NCBI RefSeq assembly: GCF_900109525.1 | Contig: NZ_FOAN01000003.1 | Coordinates: 496,001 to 560,000, forward strand | Length of the DNA: 64,000 nt | Source of the DNA: Allobosea lupini | GTDB taxonomy: Bacteria > Pseudomonadota > Alphaproteobacteria > Rhizobiales > Beijerinckiaceae | Direction of reading: 5' to 3' | Part shown: one piece after another, positions 9,078-17,941 of the stretch | Position numbering within the stretch: position 1 is the stretch's first letter | How the letters are laid out: each line of letters opens with the position of its first letter | Translations under genes and position numbers: made by a program | Notes under the pieces: generated by a model | The model's database searches: none | Seen by the model: only the letters and a program-made list of their open reading frames with translations | Told to the model about the DNA's origin: nothing

Positions 9078-10078
9078 GATGGCATAGGCGCCGGTGGTGG
9101 CTCGCCATCGGCATCATCGCGCTCGCTTTGCTGGCGCTGGCGAGCCTCGCGGTCGGCTCGCGGCCGATCCCGCTGGCCACGGTCGTCGCCGCGCTGCGCG
9201 CCTATGATCCCGGCAACGATCTGCATCTGGTCGTCTGGCAGTTGCGGGTGCCCCGATTGCTCACGGCCGTTCTCGCCGGTGCGGCGCTTGGCCTTGCCGG
9301 GGCGATCATGCAGGCGATCACCCGCAATCCCTTGGCCGAGCCGGGCCTGCTCGGCATCAATGCCGGTGCGGCGGTCGCCGTCGTGCTCGGAGTGACTCTG
9401 CTCGGCCTGACCCGGCCCGTCCACTATGCCGGGCTCTCCGCGCTCGGAGCGGGCCTTGCCGGCGCTGTCGTGTTCCTGCTCGGGCGGGCGCACGAGACCG
9501 GGACCAATCCCGTTCGGCTCGTGCTCGCCGGCGCCGGCCTCTCGATCGTGCTGGGCGCGATCACCGGCATCATGGTGCTCAACGCCTCGCCCATCGCCTT
9601 CGATAATTTCCGTCATTGGGCCGCTGGATCGGTGGAGGGAGCGAGCTTCGAAGTCGCCCTCATACTGGCAGTCGGCGTTGCGGCGGGCTTCGGCGTCGCC
9701 TTGTCGATCGTCGGTGGTCTCAACGTGCTGGCGCTAGGGCAGGAACTCGGCCAGGCGCTCGGAGCCACGCCGCGCACGATCTGGCTGTCGGCCTGCCTTG
9801 CGGTGATGCTGCTGGCGGGCGCCGCCACCGCCGCAGCCGGGCCGATCAGCTTCGTCGGCCTGATCGCCCCGCATCTGGCGCGGGCGCTTGTCGGCCCGGA
9901 CCATCGCTGGATCCTGCCCGGCTCGGCGCTCTTTGCCGCGCTGCTCCTGCTCGGCGCCGATGTGATCGGGCGCGTGGTCGCGGCGCCCTCCGAGGTCGCC
10001 GCCGGCATCGTCGCGGCGCTGCTTGGCGGCCCCTTCTTCATCACGGCCGTGCGCCGCTTCCGGGTGAGCCGGCCATGA
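9074..10078 (+). CDS. FecCD-family siderophore ABC transporter permease 1
   Basis: The 334-residue, multi-spanning membrane protein has FecCD hallmarks: LRVPRLLTAVLAGAALGLAG near residues 57-76, QAITRNPLAEPGLLGI, and AAGPISFVGLIAPHLAR near the EAA-like coupling region. The ATG at 9074 overlaps the upstream stop (ATGA), indicating translational coupling. It forms the channel with the next protein and moves ferric siderophore into the cytoplasm. The product resembles FepD in position and sequence, but the substrate-specific name is not assigned. Confidence 0.92.
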   Translation: MRWHRRRWWLAIGIIALALLALASLAVGSRPIPLATVVAALRAYDPGNDLHLVVWQLRVPRLLTAVLAGAALGLAGAIMQAITRNPLAEPGLLGINAGAAVAVVLGVTLLGLTRPVHYAGLSALGAGLAGAVVFLLGRAHETGTNPVRLVLAGAGLSIVLGAITGIMVLNASPIAFDNFRHWAAGSVEGASFEVALILAVGVAAGFGVALSIVGGLNVLALGQELGQALGATPRTIWLSACLAVMLLAGAATAAAGPISFVGLIAPHLARALVGPDHRWILPGSALFAALLLLGADVIGRVVAAPSEVAAGIVAALLGGPFFITAVRRFRVSRP

Positions 10079-11106
10079 GTGCGCCCGCAACGCTCAGGAT
10101 AGGTTCGTTCTCGCTGCGCTGGCGGCCGCGCACTGCGCTGGTCTGTGCGGCGCTCGCCGGAGCAGCCCTTGCCCTCGCCGTCGCCCTGCTGGGTATGGGC
10201 ACGCTCGCCTTCACGCCGGCCGAAGTCGTCGCCGCGCTATTCGGCAAGGCTGGAAATCCGCTGGCCGAACGCGTCATCTGGAGCCTGCGCCTGCCGCGTG
10301 TCGTCACGGCGGCCTGCGTCGGGGCGGCGCTCGGCATGGCCGGGGCGATCTTCCAGTCGGTCTCGCGCAACGCGCTGGGCTCGCCCGATATCATCGGCTT
10401 CACCACCGGAGCGGCGACCGGCGCGATCGTGCAGATCATCCTGTTCGGCGCCGATCCCTTCGCCGTCGCGCTGGCAGCGGTGCTGTCGGGCATGGCGACC
10501 GCAGCGCTCGTCTTCATGCTGGCGCTGAAGGGGCGCGTCACCGGCGGTTACCGGCTCGTGCTGGTCGGCATCGGTGTCGGCGCGACGCTGTCCGGCGTCA
10601 ATACGATCCTGCTTGTGGCGAGCGACCTTGACCGCTCGATCTCCGCCCAGATCTGGCTGGCGGGTTCGCTGACGGCGCGCAGCTGGTCCCACGCCGTCCC
10701 GGCCGCTCTCGGCCTGGTGCTGATCGTGCCGGTCGCGCTCCTGAATGCCCGGCGCCTCGCTCTGCTCGAGATGGGCGACGATGCTGCCAGCCAGCTCGGT
10801 GTTCCGGTCGAGCGCACGCGGCTCGCCATGGTGATGACGGCCGTCGGCCTGACGGCGATGGCGACGGCGGCGGCCGGGCCGATCGCCTTCATCGCCTTGG
10901 CCGGCCCGCAGCTCGCGCGGCACCTGTGCCGCTCGCCGGAGGTGCCGCTGCTGCCTGGGGCCGCTATGGGCGCCGTCCTGCTGCTGGCGGCGGACCTGGT
11001 CAGCCAGCGCGTTCCGTCCGGCCTCAATCTGCCGATCGGCCTGACGACCGGGCTCCTGGGCGGAATCTATCTGCTCTGGCGGCTGGTCCGCGACGAGAAG
11101 GTCTGA
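10075..11106 (+). CDS. FecCD-family siderophore ABC transporter permease 2
   Basis: The second permease has 343 residues, with SLRLPRVVTAACVGAALGMAG, FQSVSRNALGSPDIIGFTTG and TAAAGPIAFIALAGPQLAR, the same family landmarks as the preceding gene. It starts at ATG 10075 in an ATGA overlap with permease 1. With the ATPase from the divergent operon and the binding protein it completes an importer. The resemblance is closest to FepG-type subunits. No gene follows for about 230 bases, so this is the likely end of the operon. Confidence 0.92.
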   Translation: MSAPATLRIGSFSLRWRPRTALVCAALAGAALALAVALLGMGTLAFTPAEVVAALFGKAGNPLAERVIWSLRLPRVVTAACVGAALGMAGAIFQSVSRNALGSPDIIGFTTGAATGAIVQIILFGADPFAVALAAVLSGMATAALVFMLALKGRVTGGYRLVLVGIGVGATLSGVNTILLVASDLDRSISAQIWLAGSLTARSWSHAVPAALGLVLIVPVALLNARRLALLEMGDDAASQLGVPVERTRLAMVMTAVGLTAMATAAAGPIAFIALAGPQLARHLCRSPEVPLLPGAAMGAVLLLAADLVSQRVPSGLNLPIGLTTGLLGGIYLLWRLVRDEKV

Positions 11107-11150
11107 GCTGCGATCGGGCCTGCCAAGATGGCTGCCATAGTGGCTGACAA

Positions 11151-11169
11151 TCAATTGCAAATTAATTGA
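11151..11169. promoter_or_regulatory. AT-rich inverted repeat upstream of the Dpp-like operon
   Basis: TCAATT (11151-11156) and AATTGA (11164-11169) are perfect complements with a 7-base spacer. The site is in the 227-base gap between the siderophore permease and the dipeptide-type binding protein, about 165 bases before the latter. It could be an operator or promoter element for that operon; the GntR-type regulator encoded downstream is one candidate binder. Confidence 0.3.
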
Positions 11170-11333
11170 GCAGAATTTTGCCAAATGTATGCAACGACGA
11201 GAGCGAAAGCTCGCTGATAGAGATAAGCCCATTGTTATCAAGGGGGTGTGAACCGGCACGGTAACTGCATCGGCTTCTCCGAGGTGAAGCGTTCGGGCCT
11301 TTGACGGCTCCGGCAGCAATCGGGGAGAGCACA

Positions 11334-12923
11334 ATGGGTATCACGCGTCGGGCGGCTATAGCTGGAGGTTTGGCAGCTCCCTTCGTCATGAGGCAGGGCG
11401 CGCATGCACAGGCGCCGAGCCGCAGCGAGACATTGCTGCTCGTCCAGGAATACGGACCCAACAGCCTGGACATGCAGGGCATCGGCTCGTCGCAGCCGGT
11501 GAATGGCGTCGCGTTGAACTGCTATGATCGCCTGCTGCGCTTCAAGCCTGTGCCGATCCCCGGCGGCGGCGGCAACCAGGTCTCGATGGGCGAGCTCGAG
11601 GGCGAGCTGGCCGAGAGCTGGCAGCTCGCCTCCGACGGCATGAGCTGCACCTTCAAGCTGCGCGACGCGAAATTCCATTCCGGCCGTCCGGTGACCGCGA
11701 CGGACGTGAAATGGTCGCTGGATCGGGCCTGCACGATCGGCGGCTTCGCGACCACCCAGATGAATGCCGGCTCGCTGGAGAAGCCCGAGCAGTTCGTCGT
11801 CGTCGACGACAAGACCTTCCGCGTCGACTTCGTCCGCAAGGACAAGATGACGCTGCCCAACCTCGCCGTGACGATCCCCTTCGTCTTCGATTCCGAGCTC
11901 GCCATAAAGAACGGCGGCGGTGACCCGCACGCCAAGGAGTATCTCAAGAACAACATCGCCGGCTCGGGCGCCTACAAGGTCGAGAGCTGGAAGCCGGGTG
12001 TCGAGACGATCTATGTCCGCAATGACGCCTGGGCTTGTGGGAAGCTGCCGCAGCTGCGCCGCATCATCGCGCGCGACATCGCCTCGCCCGCGACGCGACG
12101 GGCCCTGATGGAGCGCGGCGACGCCGACGTGTCCTACGGTCTGCCGCCGAAGGATTTCAAGGATCTGCTCGATGGCGGCAAGGTCAATGTCGTCGGCGTG
12201 CCGATCCCCAACGGCGTCTGGGGCTGCTATCTCAACACGCAGGTCGGCCCGTTCAAGGATGTGCGGCTGCGCCAGGCGGTCGCCTGGGTGATGCCCTATG
12301 AGAAGATCCTGCAGGCTTCGCTGTTCGGGCGCGGCGTCGACATGTCGGGCGGCACGACGCCCAAGGTCGCCTGGCCGCAGCCCTTCCCCTACAAGACCGA
12401 CGTGGCCAAGGCCAAGGCGCTGGTCGATGCCGCCGGCGGCCCCTTCTCGACGACGCTGTATTTCGACGCCGGCAACGCCACCGTTGCCGAGCCAATGGCT
12501 GTGCTGATCAAGGAGGCGCTGGCTTCGGTCGGGATCACCGTCGAGATCAACAAGGTCCCGGGCGCGAATTTCCGCACCGAGATCGCCAAGAAGACCAATC
12601 CGATGGTGCTGAACCGCTTCGCCGGCTGGCTCGACTATCCCGACTACTACCTGTTCTGGACGATGCACGGCAACAATTCGATCTTCAACATCGCCGCCTA
12701 CCAGAACCCGGCGCTGGACAAGCTCGTCGACGCTGCCCGCTTCGCGCCCGACAAGGCGGCCTACGACGCCAATGTCGTCGACTTCATCAAGCTGGTGAAC
12801 GCCGAGGTGCCGATGGTGCCGATCAACCAGCCGACCCATGACGTCGCATTGCAGAAGTCGATCGGCGGCTACCAGTTCCAGCCCTGCCGCGAGCCGGACT
12901 TCCGCTACCTGACCAAGGCGTGA
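11334..12923 (+). CDS. ABC transporter substrate-binding protein, family 5 (DppA/OppA type)
   Basis: A 529-residue periplasmic protein. ATG 11334 is chosen because GGGGAGAG lies just upstream and the product then begins with a twin-arginine-like leader (GITRRAAIAGG, cleavage near AHAQ). The family signature is seen in the ESWQLASDG region, FKLRDAKFHSGRPVTATDVKWSL and the C-terminal PMVPINQP segment. Family 5 proteins bind peptides, nickel, opines or other small polar molecules. It heads an operon with two permeases, a fused ATPase and an AtzH-like gene, so the ligand may be a nitrogen-rich ureide-type compound. The ligand is inference. Confidence 0.92.
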   Translation: MGITRRAAIAGGLAAPFVMRQGAHAQAPSRSETLLLVQEYGPNSLDMQGIGSSQPVNGVALNCYDRLLRFKPVPIPGGGGNQVSMGELEGELAESWQLASDGMSCTFKLRDAKFHSGRPVTATDVKWSLDRACTIGGFATTQMNAGSLEKPEQFVVVDDKTFRVDFVRKDKMTLPNLAVTIPFVFDSELAIKNGGGDPHAKEYLKNNIAGSGAYKVESWKPGVETIYVRNDAWACGKLPQLRRIIARDIASPATRRALMERGDADVSYGLPPKDFKDLLDGGKVNVVGVPIPNGVWGCYLNTQVGPFKDVRLRQAVAWVMPYEKILQASLFGRGVDMSGGTTPKVAWPQPFPYKTDVAKAKALVDAAGGPFSTTLYFDAGNATVAEPMAVLIKEALASVGITVEINKVPGANFRTEIAKKTNPMVLNRFAGWLDYPDYYLFWTMHGNNSIFNIAAYQNPALDKLVDAARFAPDKAAYDANVVDFIKLVNAEVPMVPINQPTHDVALQKSIGGYQFQPCREPDFRYLTKA

Positions 12924-13002
12924 CGACGCAGGAAACAGCCCGTCATGCCGGGGCGCGCCGCCCGCGCGAACCCGGCCTGACGGCAGCAGCGGAGGCTTCC
13001 CC

Positions 13003-14016
13003 ATGCTCGGCCTGATCATCGCCCGGCTGAAGACGACGATCCCGTCGATCCTCGGCGTCATCATCGTCACCTTCCTGCTGACGCGCGTGCTGCCCGGCGA
13101 CACAGCAGCCTATTTCGCCGGGCCTGCGGCGACGCCGCAGGCCATCGCCGAGATCCGCAGCAAGCTCGGGCTCGACCAGCCGTTGCCGGTGCAGTTCGTG
13201 TCCTATGTGACGGCGCTGGTAAAGGGCGATCTCGGCCAGTCGCTGACGACGGGCCAGCCGGTGACGGCCGATCTGGCCCAGCGCCTGCCGGCCTCGGCCG
13301 AGCTGACGCTGTTCGGCCTGCTGATCTCGATGGCGATCGCCTTGCCGCTCGGCGTGCTCGCGGCGGTCAGGCAGGGCTCCTGGATCGATCATCTCTGCCG
13401 CATCGTCGCGACGGCCGGGGTTTCCCTGCCCGTGTTCTTCACCGGCCTGCTGCTGGTCTACGTGTTCTATTTCATCCTCGGCTGGGCGCCGGCACCACTG
13501 GGGCGGCTCGACGCCTTCGCCTCCGAGCCGCCCCGCGTCACCGGCTTCCTGCTGATCGACAGCCTGGTCGCGCGCGATCCTGAAACCTTCCGCGCCGCAC
13601 TCTCCCAGATCGCGCTGCCGGCGCTGACCCTCGCGATCTTCTCGCTGGCGCCGATCACACGCATGACCCGCGCCTCGATGCTCGCCGTGCTCGGCGCCGA
13701 TTTCGTCCGCACCGCGCGCGCCAGCGGCCTGTCCACGCGGGCGGTGATCGGCACCTATGCCTTCCGCAACGCCATGCTGCCGGTGGTCACCACGCTCGGC
13801 ATGGTCTTCTCGTTCCTGCTCGGCGCCAATGTGCTCGTCGAGAAGGTCTTCGCCTGGCCGGGGGTCGGCTCCTATGCGGTCGAGGCGCTGATCGCCTCAG
13901 ACTACGCGCCGATCCAGGGCTTCGTGCTCACCATGGCGATCCTCTACGTCGCCCTCAACCTCGCGATCGACATCCTCTACGGCGTGATCGACCCCCGCGT
14001 CCGGCTGGAGGCCTGA
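13003..14016 (+). CDS. ABC transporter permease (DppB type)
   Basis: A 337-residue membrane protein with the DppB/OppB N-terminal pattern (TIPSILGVIIVTFLLTRVLPGD), a large periplasmic loop (PAATPQAIAEIRSKLGLDQP) and the permease coupling loop GLSTRAVIGTYAFRNAMLPV. It has about six membrane segments. GGAGG lies a few bases upstream of the ATG. It follows the binding-protein gene after 79 bases and precedes the DppC-type gene by 4 bases, so it is part of the same importer operon. Confidence 0.93.
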   Translation: MLGLIIARLKTTIPSILGVIIVTFLLTRVLPGDTAAYFAGPAATPQAIAEIRSKLGLDQPLPVQFVSYVTALVKGDLGQSLTTGQPVTADLAQRLPASAELTLFGLLISMAIALPLGVLAAVRQGSWIDHLCRIVATAGVSLPVFFTGLLLVYVFYFILGWAPAPLGRLDAFASEPPRVTGFLLIDSLVARDPETFRAALSQIALPALTLAIFSLAPITRMTRASMLAVLGADFVRTARASGLSTRAVIGTYAFRNAMLPVVTTLGMVFSFLLGANVLVEKVFAWPGVGSYAVEALIASDYAPIQGFVLTMAILYVALNLAIDILYGVIDPRVRLEA

Positions 14017-14020
14017 GCCG

Positions 14021-14920
14021 ATGAACGACATGAGCAAGGTCGAGCCGCCGCCGCTGCGCTTCGAGGCCCCGCCCTCGACTTCGCTGCTGGCTCATGCCCG
14101 GCACATCGTCTCCGAGAACCCGGTGACAGGCCTCGCCTTCGGCCTGTTCGCCCTGATCCTGTTTGCCGCGATCTTCGGGCCGCTGGTCGTGCCTTACGAT
14201 CCACTCGCCTCGAACACCAGTTCGGCGCTCAAGCCGCCGAGCGCCGCCCACTGGTTCGGCACCGACCAGCTCGGGCGCGACATCTTCAGCCGGGTGATCG
14301 CCGCGACGCGGCTCGACTTCACCATCGCCGTCGCCTCGGTCGCGCTCGTCTTCCTGCTCGGCGGGCTCGCCGGCGTCGCCGCCGGCTTCTTCGGCGGCTG
14401 GGTCGACACGATTATCGGGCGCGTCGCCGACACGATCATGGCCTTTCCGCTCTTCGTGCTCGCCATGGGCATCGTAGCCGCACTCGGCAATTCCGTGACC
14501 AACATCGTGATCGCCACCGCGATCATCAATTTTCCGCTCTATGCCAGGGTGGCGCGGGCCGAGGCGAATGTCCGGCGCGAGGCCGGCTTCGTCCAGGCGG
14601 CCCGGCTCTCCGGCAATTCGGAATGGCGGCTTCTGCTGACCCAGATCGTGCCCAACATCATGCCGATCATGGCAGTGCAGATGTCGCTGACCATGGGCTA
14701 TGCCATCCTCAACGCCGCCGGCCTGTCCTTCATCGGTCTTGGCGTGCGTCCACCGACGCCGGAATGGGGGATCATGGTCGCGGAGGGCGCGAGCTTCATC
14801 GTCTCGGGCGAATGGTGGATCGCCTTCTTTCCGGGCCTGGCCCTGATGACGGCGGTATTCTGCTTCAACCTGCTCGGCGACGGCGTGCGCGACCTCGTCG
14901 ATCCGCAGAGGAGGAACTGA
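14021..14920 (+). CDS. ABC transporter permease (DppC type)
   Basis: A 299-residue membrane protein with a cytoplasmic N-terminal segment, then GLAFGLFALILFAAIFGPL and the DppC/OppC signature HWFGTDQLGRDIFSRVI near residues 77-93. The coupling loop EAGFVQAARLSGNSEWRLLL is also present. It pairs with the DppB-type protein to form the membrane channel. The gap to the upstream gene is 4 bases and to the ATPase gene 3 bases, which indicates tight co-expression. Confidence 0.93.
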   Translation: MNDMSKVEPPPLRFEAPPSTSLLAHARHIVSENPVTGLAFGLFALILFAAIFGPLVVPYDPLASNTSSALKPPSAAHWFGTDQLGRDIFSRVIAATRLDFTIAVASVALVFLLGGLAGVAAGFFGGWVDTIIGRVADTIMAFPLFVLAMGIVAALGNSVTNIVIATAIINFPLYARVARAEANVRREAGFVQAARLSGNSEWRLLLTQIVPNIMPIMAVQMSLTMGYAILNAAGLSFIGLGVRPPTPEWGIMVAEGASFIVSGEWWIAFFPGLALMTAVFCFNLLGDGVRDLVDPQRRN

Positions 14921-14923
14921 GCG

Positions 14924-16627
14924 ATGGCAGCCAGTCCGCTCCTGGAAGTCAGGAACCTCACCGTCGAGTTCGCGACCCGCCGCGGCAAGGTGCAGGCGGT
15001 GAAGTCGATCGACATCAGCGTCGGCAAGGGCGAGACGGTCGCGATCGTCGGCGAATCCGGCTCGGGCAAGTCCGTCACCTCCTATGCGGTGGTGCGTATC
15101 CTCGACCGCGCCGGCCGCGTCGCCGAAGGCTCGATCGGCTTCTCGGGCATCGATCTCGTCGGCGCGAGCGAAGCGCAGATGCGCGACCTGCGCGGCCGCG
15201 AAATCTCGATGATCTTCCAGAATCCGCGCGCCGCGCTGAACCCGATCCGCAAGGTCGGCAAGCAGATCGAGGACGTGCTGCTCCAGCATGTCCAGGCGAC
15301 CCGGGCGACAGCGCGCGAGAAGGCCATTGCGGCGCTGGAGAAGGTGCGGATCGCGCGCCCGCAGGAGCGCTATGACGCCTATCCCTTCGAGCTCTCGGGC
15401 GGCATGTGCCAGCGCATCGTGATCGCGCTGGCGCTCGCCTGCCAGCCGCAGCTGCTGATCGCAGACGAGCCGACGACCGGTCTCGACGTCACCACGCAGA
15501 AGGCGGTGATGGACCTGATCGTCGAGCTCACCCGCGAGCGCGGCATGTCGACCATCCTGATCACCCATGATCTCGGCCTTGCCGCCGCCTATTGCGACAA
15601 GGTCGTGGTGATGGAGAAGGGCCGCGTCGTCGAGACCGCGGCCGCAGCCGAGATCTTCCGCAATCCGCAGCACCCCTATACGCGGCGGCTGATGAAGGCG
15701 ACGCCACGCGTCGGCATGCAACTGCGTGACCTCCTGCCGGACGCTCCGCCCGAAGCAATGACGGCCTCCCGGACCAGCGTTCCAAACCTGGATCAGGGCG
15801 GCGCTCCGCTGCTGATCGTCGAGAACCTGGTCAAGGAGTATCCGCGCCCGGCGGCGGGCTCGCTCCTTGCGAAGCTGACCGGCAAGGCCGAGCCGGAAAA
15901 GCCCGCCTTCCGGGCCGTCGACGGCATCGGCTTTTCGGTCCGGCGCGGCGAGACGCTCGGCCTCGTTGGCGAATCCGGCTGCGGCAAGTCGACGACCTCG
16001 ATGATGGTCAACCGACTGCTCGACCCGACGGCGGGCCGGATCGTCTTCGACGGGCAGGATATCGGGTCGATCCCGGCCAGGCAGTTCGCGTTGACGCCGC
16101 TGCGCCGGCGTATCCAGATGGTGTTCCAGGATCCGACCGACAGCCTGAATCCGCGCTTCACCGCCGAGCGCGCCATCCTCGATCCCGTTCTGCGTATGGG
16201 CTCGCTCAGGGGCCGCGACGCCCTGCGCGCCCGCTGCGAGGAACTGGCCGGGCTGGTCGGACTGCCGGTCGAGCTGATCGACCGCTTCCCTCACCAGCTT
16301 TCGGGCGGGCAGAAGGCACGCGTCGGCATCGCACGAGCGATCGCCCTCAATCCCGATCTCGTCATCCTCGACGAGCCGACGGCGGCGCTCGACGTCTCCG
16401 TGCAGGCGGTGGTGCTGAACCTACTCGAGGAGCTGAGGCAGCGCCTCCGCATGAGCTACATCTTCGTCTCGCACGATCTGAACGTCGTGCGTCTGCTCTG
16501 CGACCGCGTGATCGTGATGCGAAGCGGCCGGATCGTCGAGGAGGGCACGGCCGAGGCGGTGTTGGGCGCGCCGCAGGCGGACTACACCAGGGAATTGCTG
16601 ACCGCGATCCCGCATCCGCCCCTGTGA
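14924..16627 (+). CDS. Fused dipeptide-type ABC transporter ATPase (DppD-DppF in one chain)
   Basis: The 567-residue chain has two complete ATPase domains. The first holds [17 protein letters not shown] and [12 protein letters not shown]; the second holds [17 protein letters not shown] and [11 protein letters not shown]. Each is followed by the family C-terminal extension ([24 protein letters not shown]). In many bacteria these are two proteins, DppD and DppF; such fusions are common in alphaproteobacteria. It energises the importer encoded just upstream. The Cys in the first signature (LSGGMCQR) is a small departure from the usual LSGGMRQR. Confidence 0.94.
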   Translation: MAASPLLEVRNLTVEFATRRGKVQAVKSIDISVGKGETVAIVGESGSGKSVTSYAVVRILDRAGRVAEGSIGFSGIDLVGASEAQMRDLRGREISMIFQNPRAALNPIRKVGKQIEDVLLQHVQATRATAREKAIAALEKVRIARPQERYDAYPFELSGGMCQRIVIALALACQPQLLIADEPTTGLDVTTQKAVMDLIVELTRERGMSTILITHDLGLAAAYCDKVVVMEKGRVVETAAAAEIFRNPQHPYTRRLMKATPRVGMQLRDLLPDAPPEAMTASRTSVPNLDQGGAPLLIVENLVKEYPRPAAGSLLAKLTGKAEPEKPAFRAVDGIGFSVRRGETLGLVGESGCGKSTTSMMVNRLLDPTAGRIVFDGQDIGSIPARQFALTPLRRRIQMVFQDPTDSLNPRFTAERAILDPVLRMGSLRGRDALRARCEELAGLVGLPVELIDRFPHQLSGGQKARVGIARAIALNPDLVILDEPTAALDVSVQAVVLNLLEELRQRLRMSYIFVSHDLNVVRLLCDRVIVMRSGRIVEEGTAEAVLGAPQADYTRELLTAIPHPPL

Positions 16628-16677
16628 GCGGGAGCACGGCTGGCGCAAGAAGACGATGACCGGATGAGGAAACCCCG

Positions 16678-17058
16678 ATGAAGATCAACGACCCGGCCGT
16701 GCTGGCCGAAGTCGAGGCGGCCTTCGCCGAGTACGAGCGCGCGCTGACGACCAACGACGTCGCGACGCTCGACCGGCTGTTCAAGGACAGTCCGGCCACG
16801 CTGCGTTACGGCGTCGCCGAAAATCTCTATGGCTATGCCGAGATCGCAGCCTTCCGCTCGGCGCGCTCGCCGGTCGGCCTGGAACGCGCATTGGAACGAA
16901 CTGTCATCACCAGCTATGGCGAGGCCATGGCGACCGCGAACACGCTGTTCCGCCGCGACTCGATGGTCGGAAAGGTCGGCCGCCAGAGCCAGACCTGGGT
17001 GAAGTTTGAGGAAGGCTGGCGGGTGGTCGCCGCCCATGTCAGCGTCATCGCCGAATGA
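16678..17058 (+). CDS. atzH: AtzH/HpxZ-like NTF2-fold protein (DUF3225)
   Basis: The 126-residue protein matches the small NTF2-like family that includes HpxZ of oxalurate catabolism and AtzH of the s-triazine pathway ([42 protein letters not shown]). AtzH has been described as the enzyme that decarboxylates 1,3-dicarboxyurea to allophanate, between AtzE-AtzG and AtzF; that is family knowledge, recalled. All three of those partners are encoded in this window. The gene follows the ABC ATPase by 50 bases, which ties the transporter to the catabolic genes. HpxZ is an alternative name, but no HpxW homologue is seen. Confidence 0.83.
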   Translation: MKINDPAVLAEVEAAFAEYERALTTNDVATLDRLFKDSPATLRYGVAENLYGYAEIAAFRSARSPVGLERALERTVITSYGEAMATANTLFRRDSMVGKVGRQSQTWVKFEEGWRVVAAHVSVIAE

Positions 17059-17146
17059 CGTCCGTCCGCCACCGCCCCGCGTCATGACGCTGCGGTTTCC
17101 GCCTGCTAAGAACGGCCAGGCGAATCCGCCGCCCCGGACGCAATCG

Positions 17147-17839
17147 ATGCCGCCCCAAGCCGTTCTTTCCGACAAGCCGAAACCGGCCTCTCAGCCTCGT
17201 ACCAGAACGGAGACGCTGCGCGCCAGGCTCGCCGACGAGATCGTATCGGGCGTCCTGGAGCCCGGCACGCCGCTGGACGAGCATGAACTCGCCAACCGTT
17301 TCGGGGTCTCGCGCACGCCGGTCCGCGAAGCGATCCGTCAGCTTTCAGCGTCGGGCCTGGTCCGCGTCCGCCCTCATCGCGGCGCCGTTGTCGCCCTGCC
17401 GACGCCACGCGAGCTCAACGACATGTTCGAGGTGATGGCCGAGCTGGAGGCGCTTTGCGCCGGTCTCGCCGCGCGCAGCATGACCGTGGTCGAACGGCGG
17501 GCCCTCGAGACGCTGCACCAGGATCTGCGCGTGCTGGTGCACAAGGGCGATCCCGCCAGTTATCACGACAAGAACGAGGCCTTCCACGCGGCGATCTATG
17601 CCGGCTCGCACAACAGCTATCTCTCCGAGCTGACCCTGATGACGCGGGCTCGCGTCGCGCCTTTCCGCCGGGCCCAGTTCCGCGCCGCCGGCAGGCTCGG
17701 CGGCTCCTATTCCGAGCACGATCTGATCGTGCAGGCGATCCTGCGCGGCGATCAGGCCGGGGCAGCGGCGGCGATGCGCGCCCATATCGGCATCGTACGC
17801 GATGCGTTCCGGAGCTATGCGGAAACCGCGACCGGCTAG
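17147..17839 (+). CDS. GntR-family regulator, FCD (FadR-like) type
   Basis: A protein of 230 residues from ATG 17147; an ATG at 17084 would add 21 residues of Pro-rich leader. The winged helix (about 22-85) contains ELANRFGVSRTPVREAIRQL and RVRPHRGAVV, followed by an FCD helical effector domain (about 95-220) with ELEALCAG and the metal-site histidine pattern around NEAFHAAIY and EHDLIVQAI. These regulators are usually repressors released by a pathway metabolite. Its position between transport and catabolic genes makes it the likely local regulator. Candidate operators are the dyads at 11151 and 19783. Confidence 0.88.
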   Translation: MPPQAVLSDKPKPASQPRTRTETLRARLADEIVSGVLEPGTPLDEHELANRFGVSRTPVREAIRQLSASGLVRVRPHRGAVVALPTPRELNDMFEVMAELEALCAGLAARSMTVVERRALETLHQDLRVLVHKGDPASYHDKNEAFHAAIYAGSHNSYLSELTLMTRARVAPFRRAQFRAAGRLGGSYSEHDLIVQAILRGDQAGAAAAMRAHIGIVRDAFRSYAETATG

Positions 17840-17867
17840 ACGATGTCCCCAATTCCTAGAATCGCGG

Positions 17868-17941
17868 AACTGCTCCAGGTCCTTGTTTTATCGCATTGTC
17901 GTCACGCGGACTGGTGTCCACTTCGCTCGAAAATGCTCTAG
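17868..17941. repeat. Dispersed intergenic repeat of Hyphomicrobiales type
   Basis: Read on the minus strand, the segment has the pattern I associate with a small interspersed repeat common between genes in Bosea, Bradyrhizobium, Methylobacterium and relatives: a start like AGAGCATTTTCGAGCGAAGT, then a GTGGACACC-type core and GATAAAACAAGGACCT. It fills the gap between the convergent GntR and AtzF genes and overlaps the AtzF stop by a few bases. Only this copy is seen in the window. Identification is from memory of such sequences. Confidence 0.6.

Noticed and set aside
13955-16294. Minus-strand open frame of about 780 codons
   Set aside because: It is antisense to the DppC-type and fused ATPase genes, which have full family motifs; its own translation is low complexity.
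16678-17058. Oxalurate pathway (HpxWXYZ) as the main function of the cluster
   Set aside because: AtzE, AtzG and AtzH are relatives of HpxY, HpxX and HpxZ, but no HpxW is present and AtzF and the biuret-type hydrolase are.
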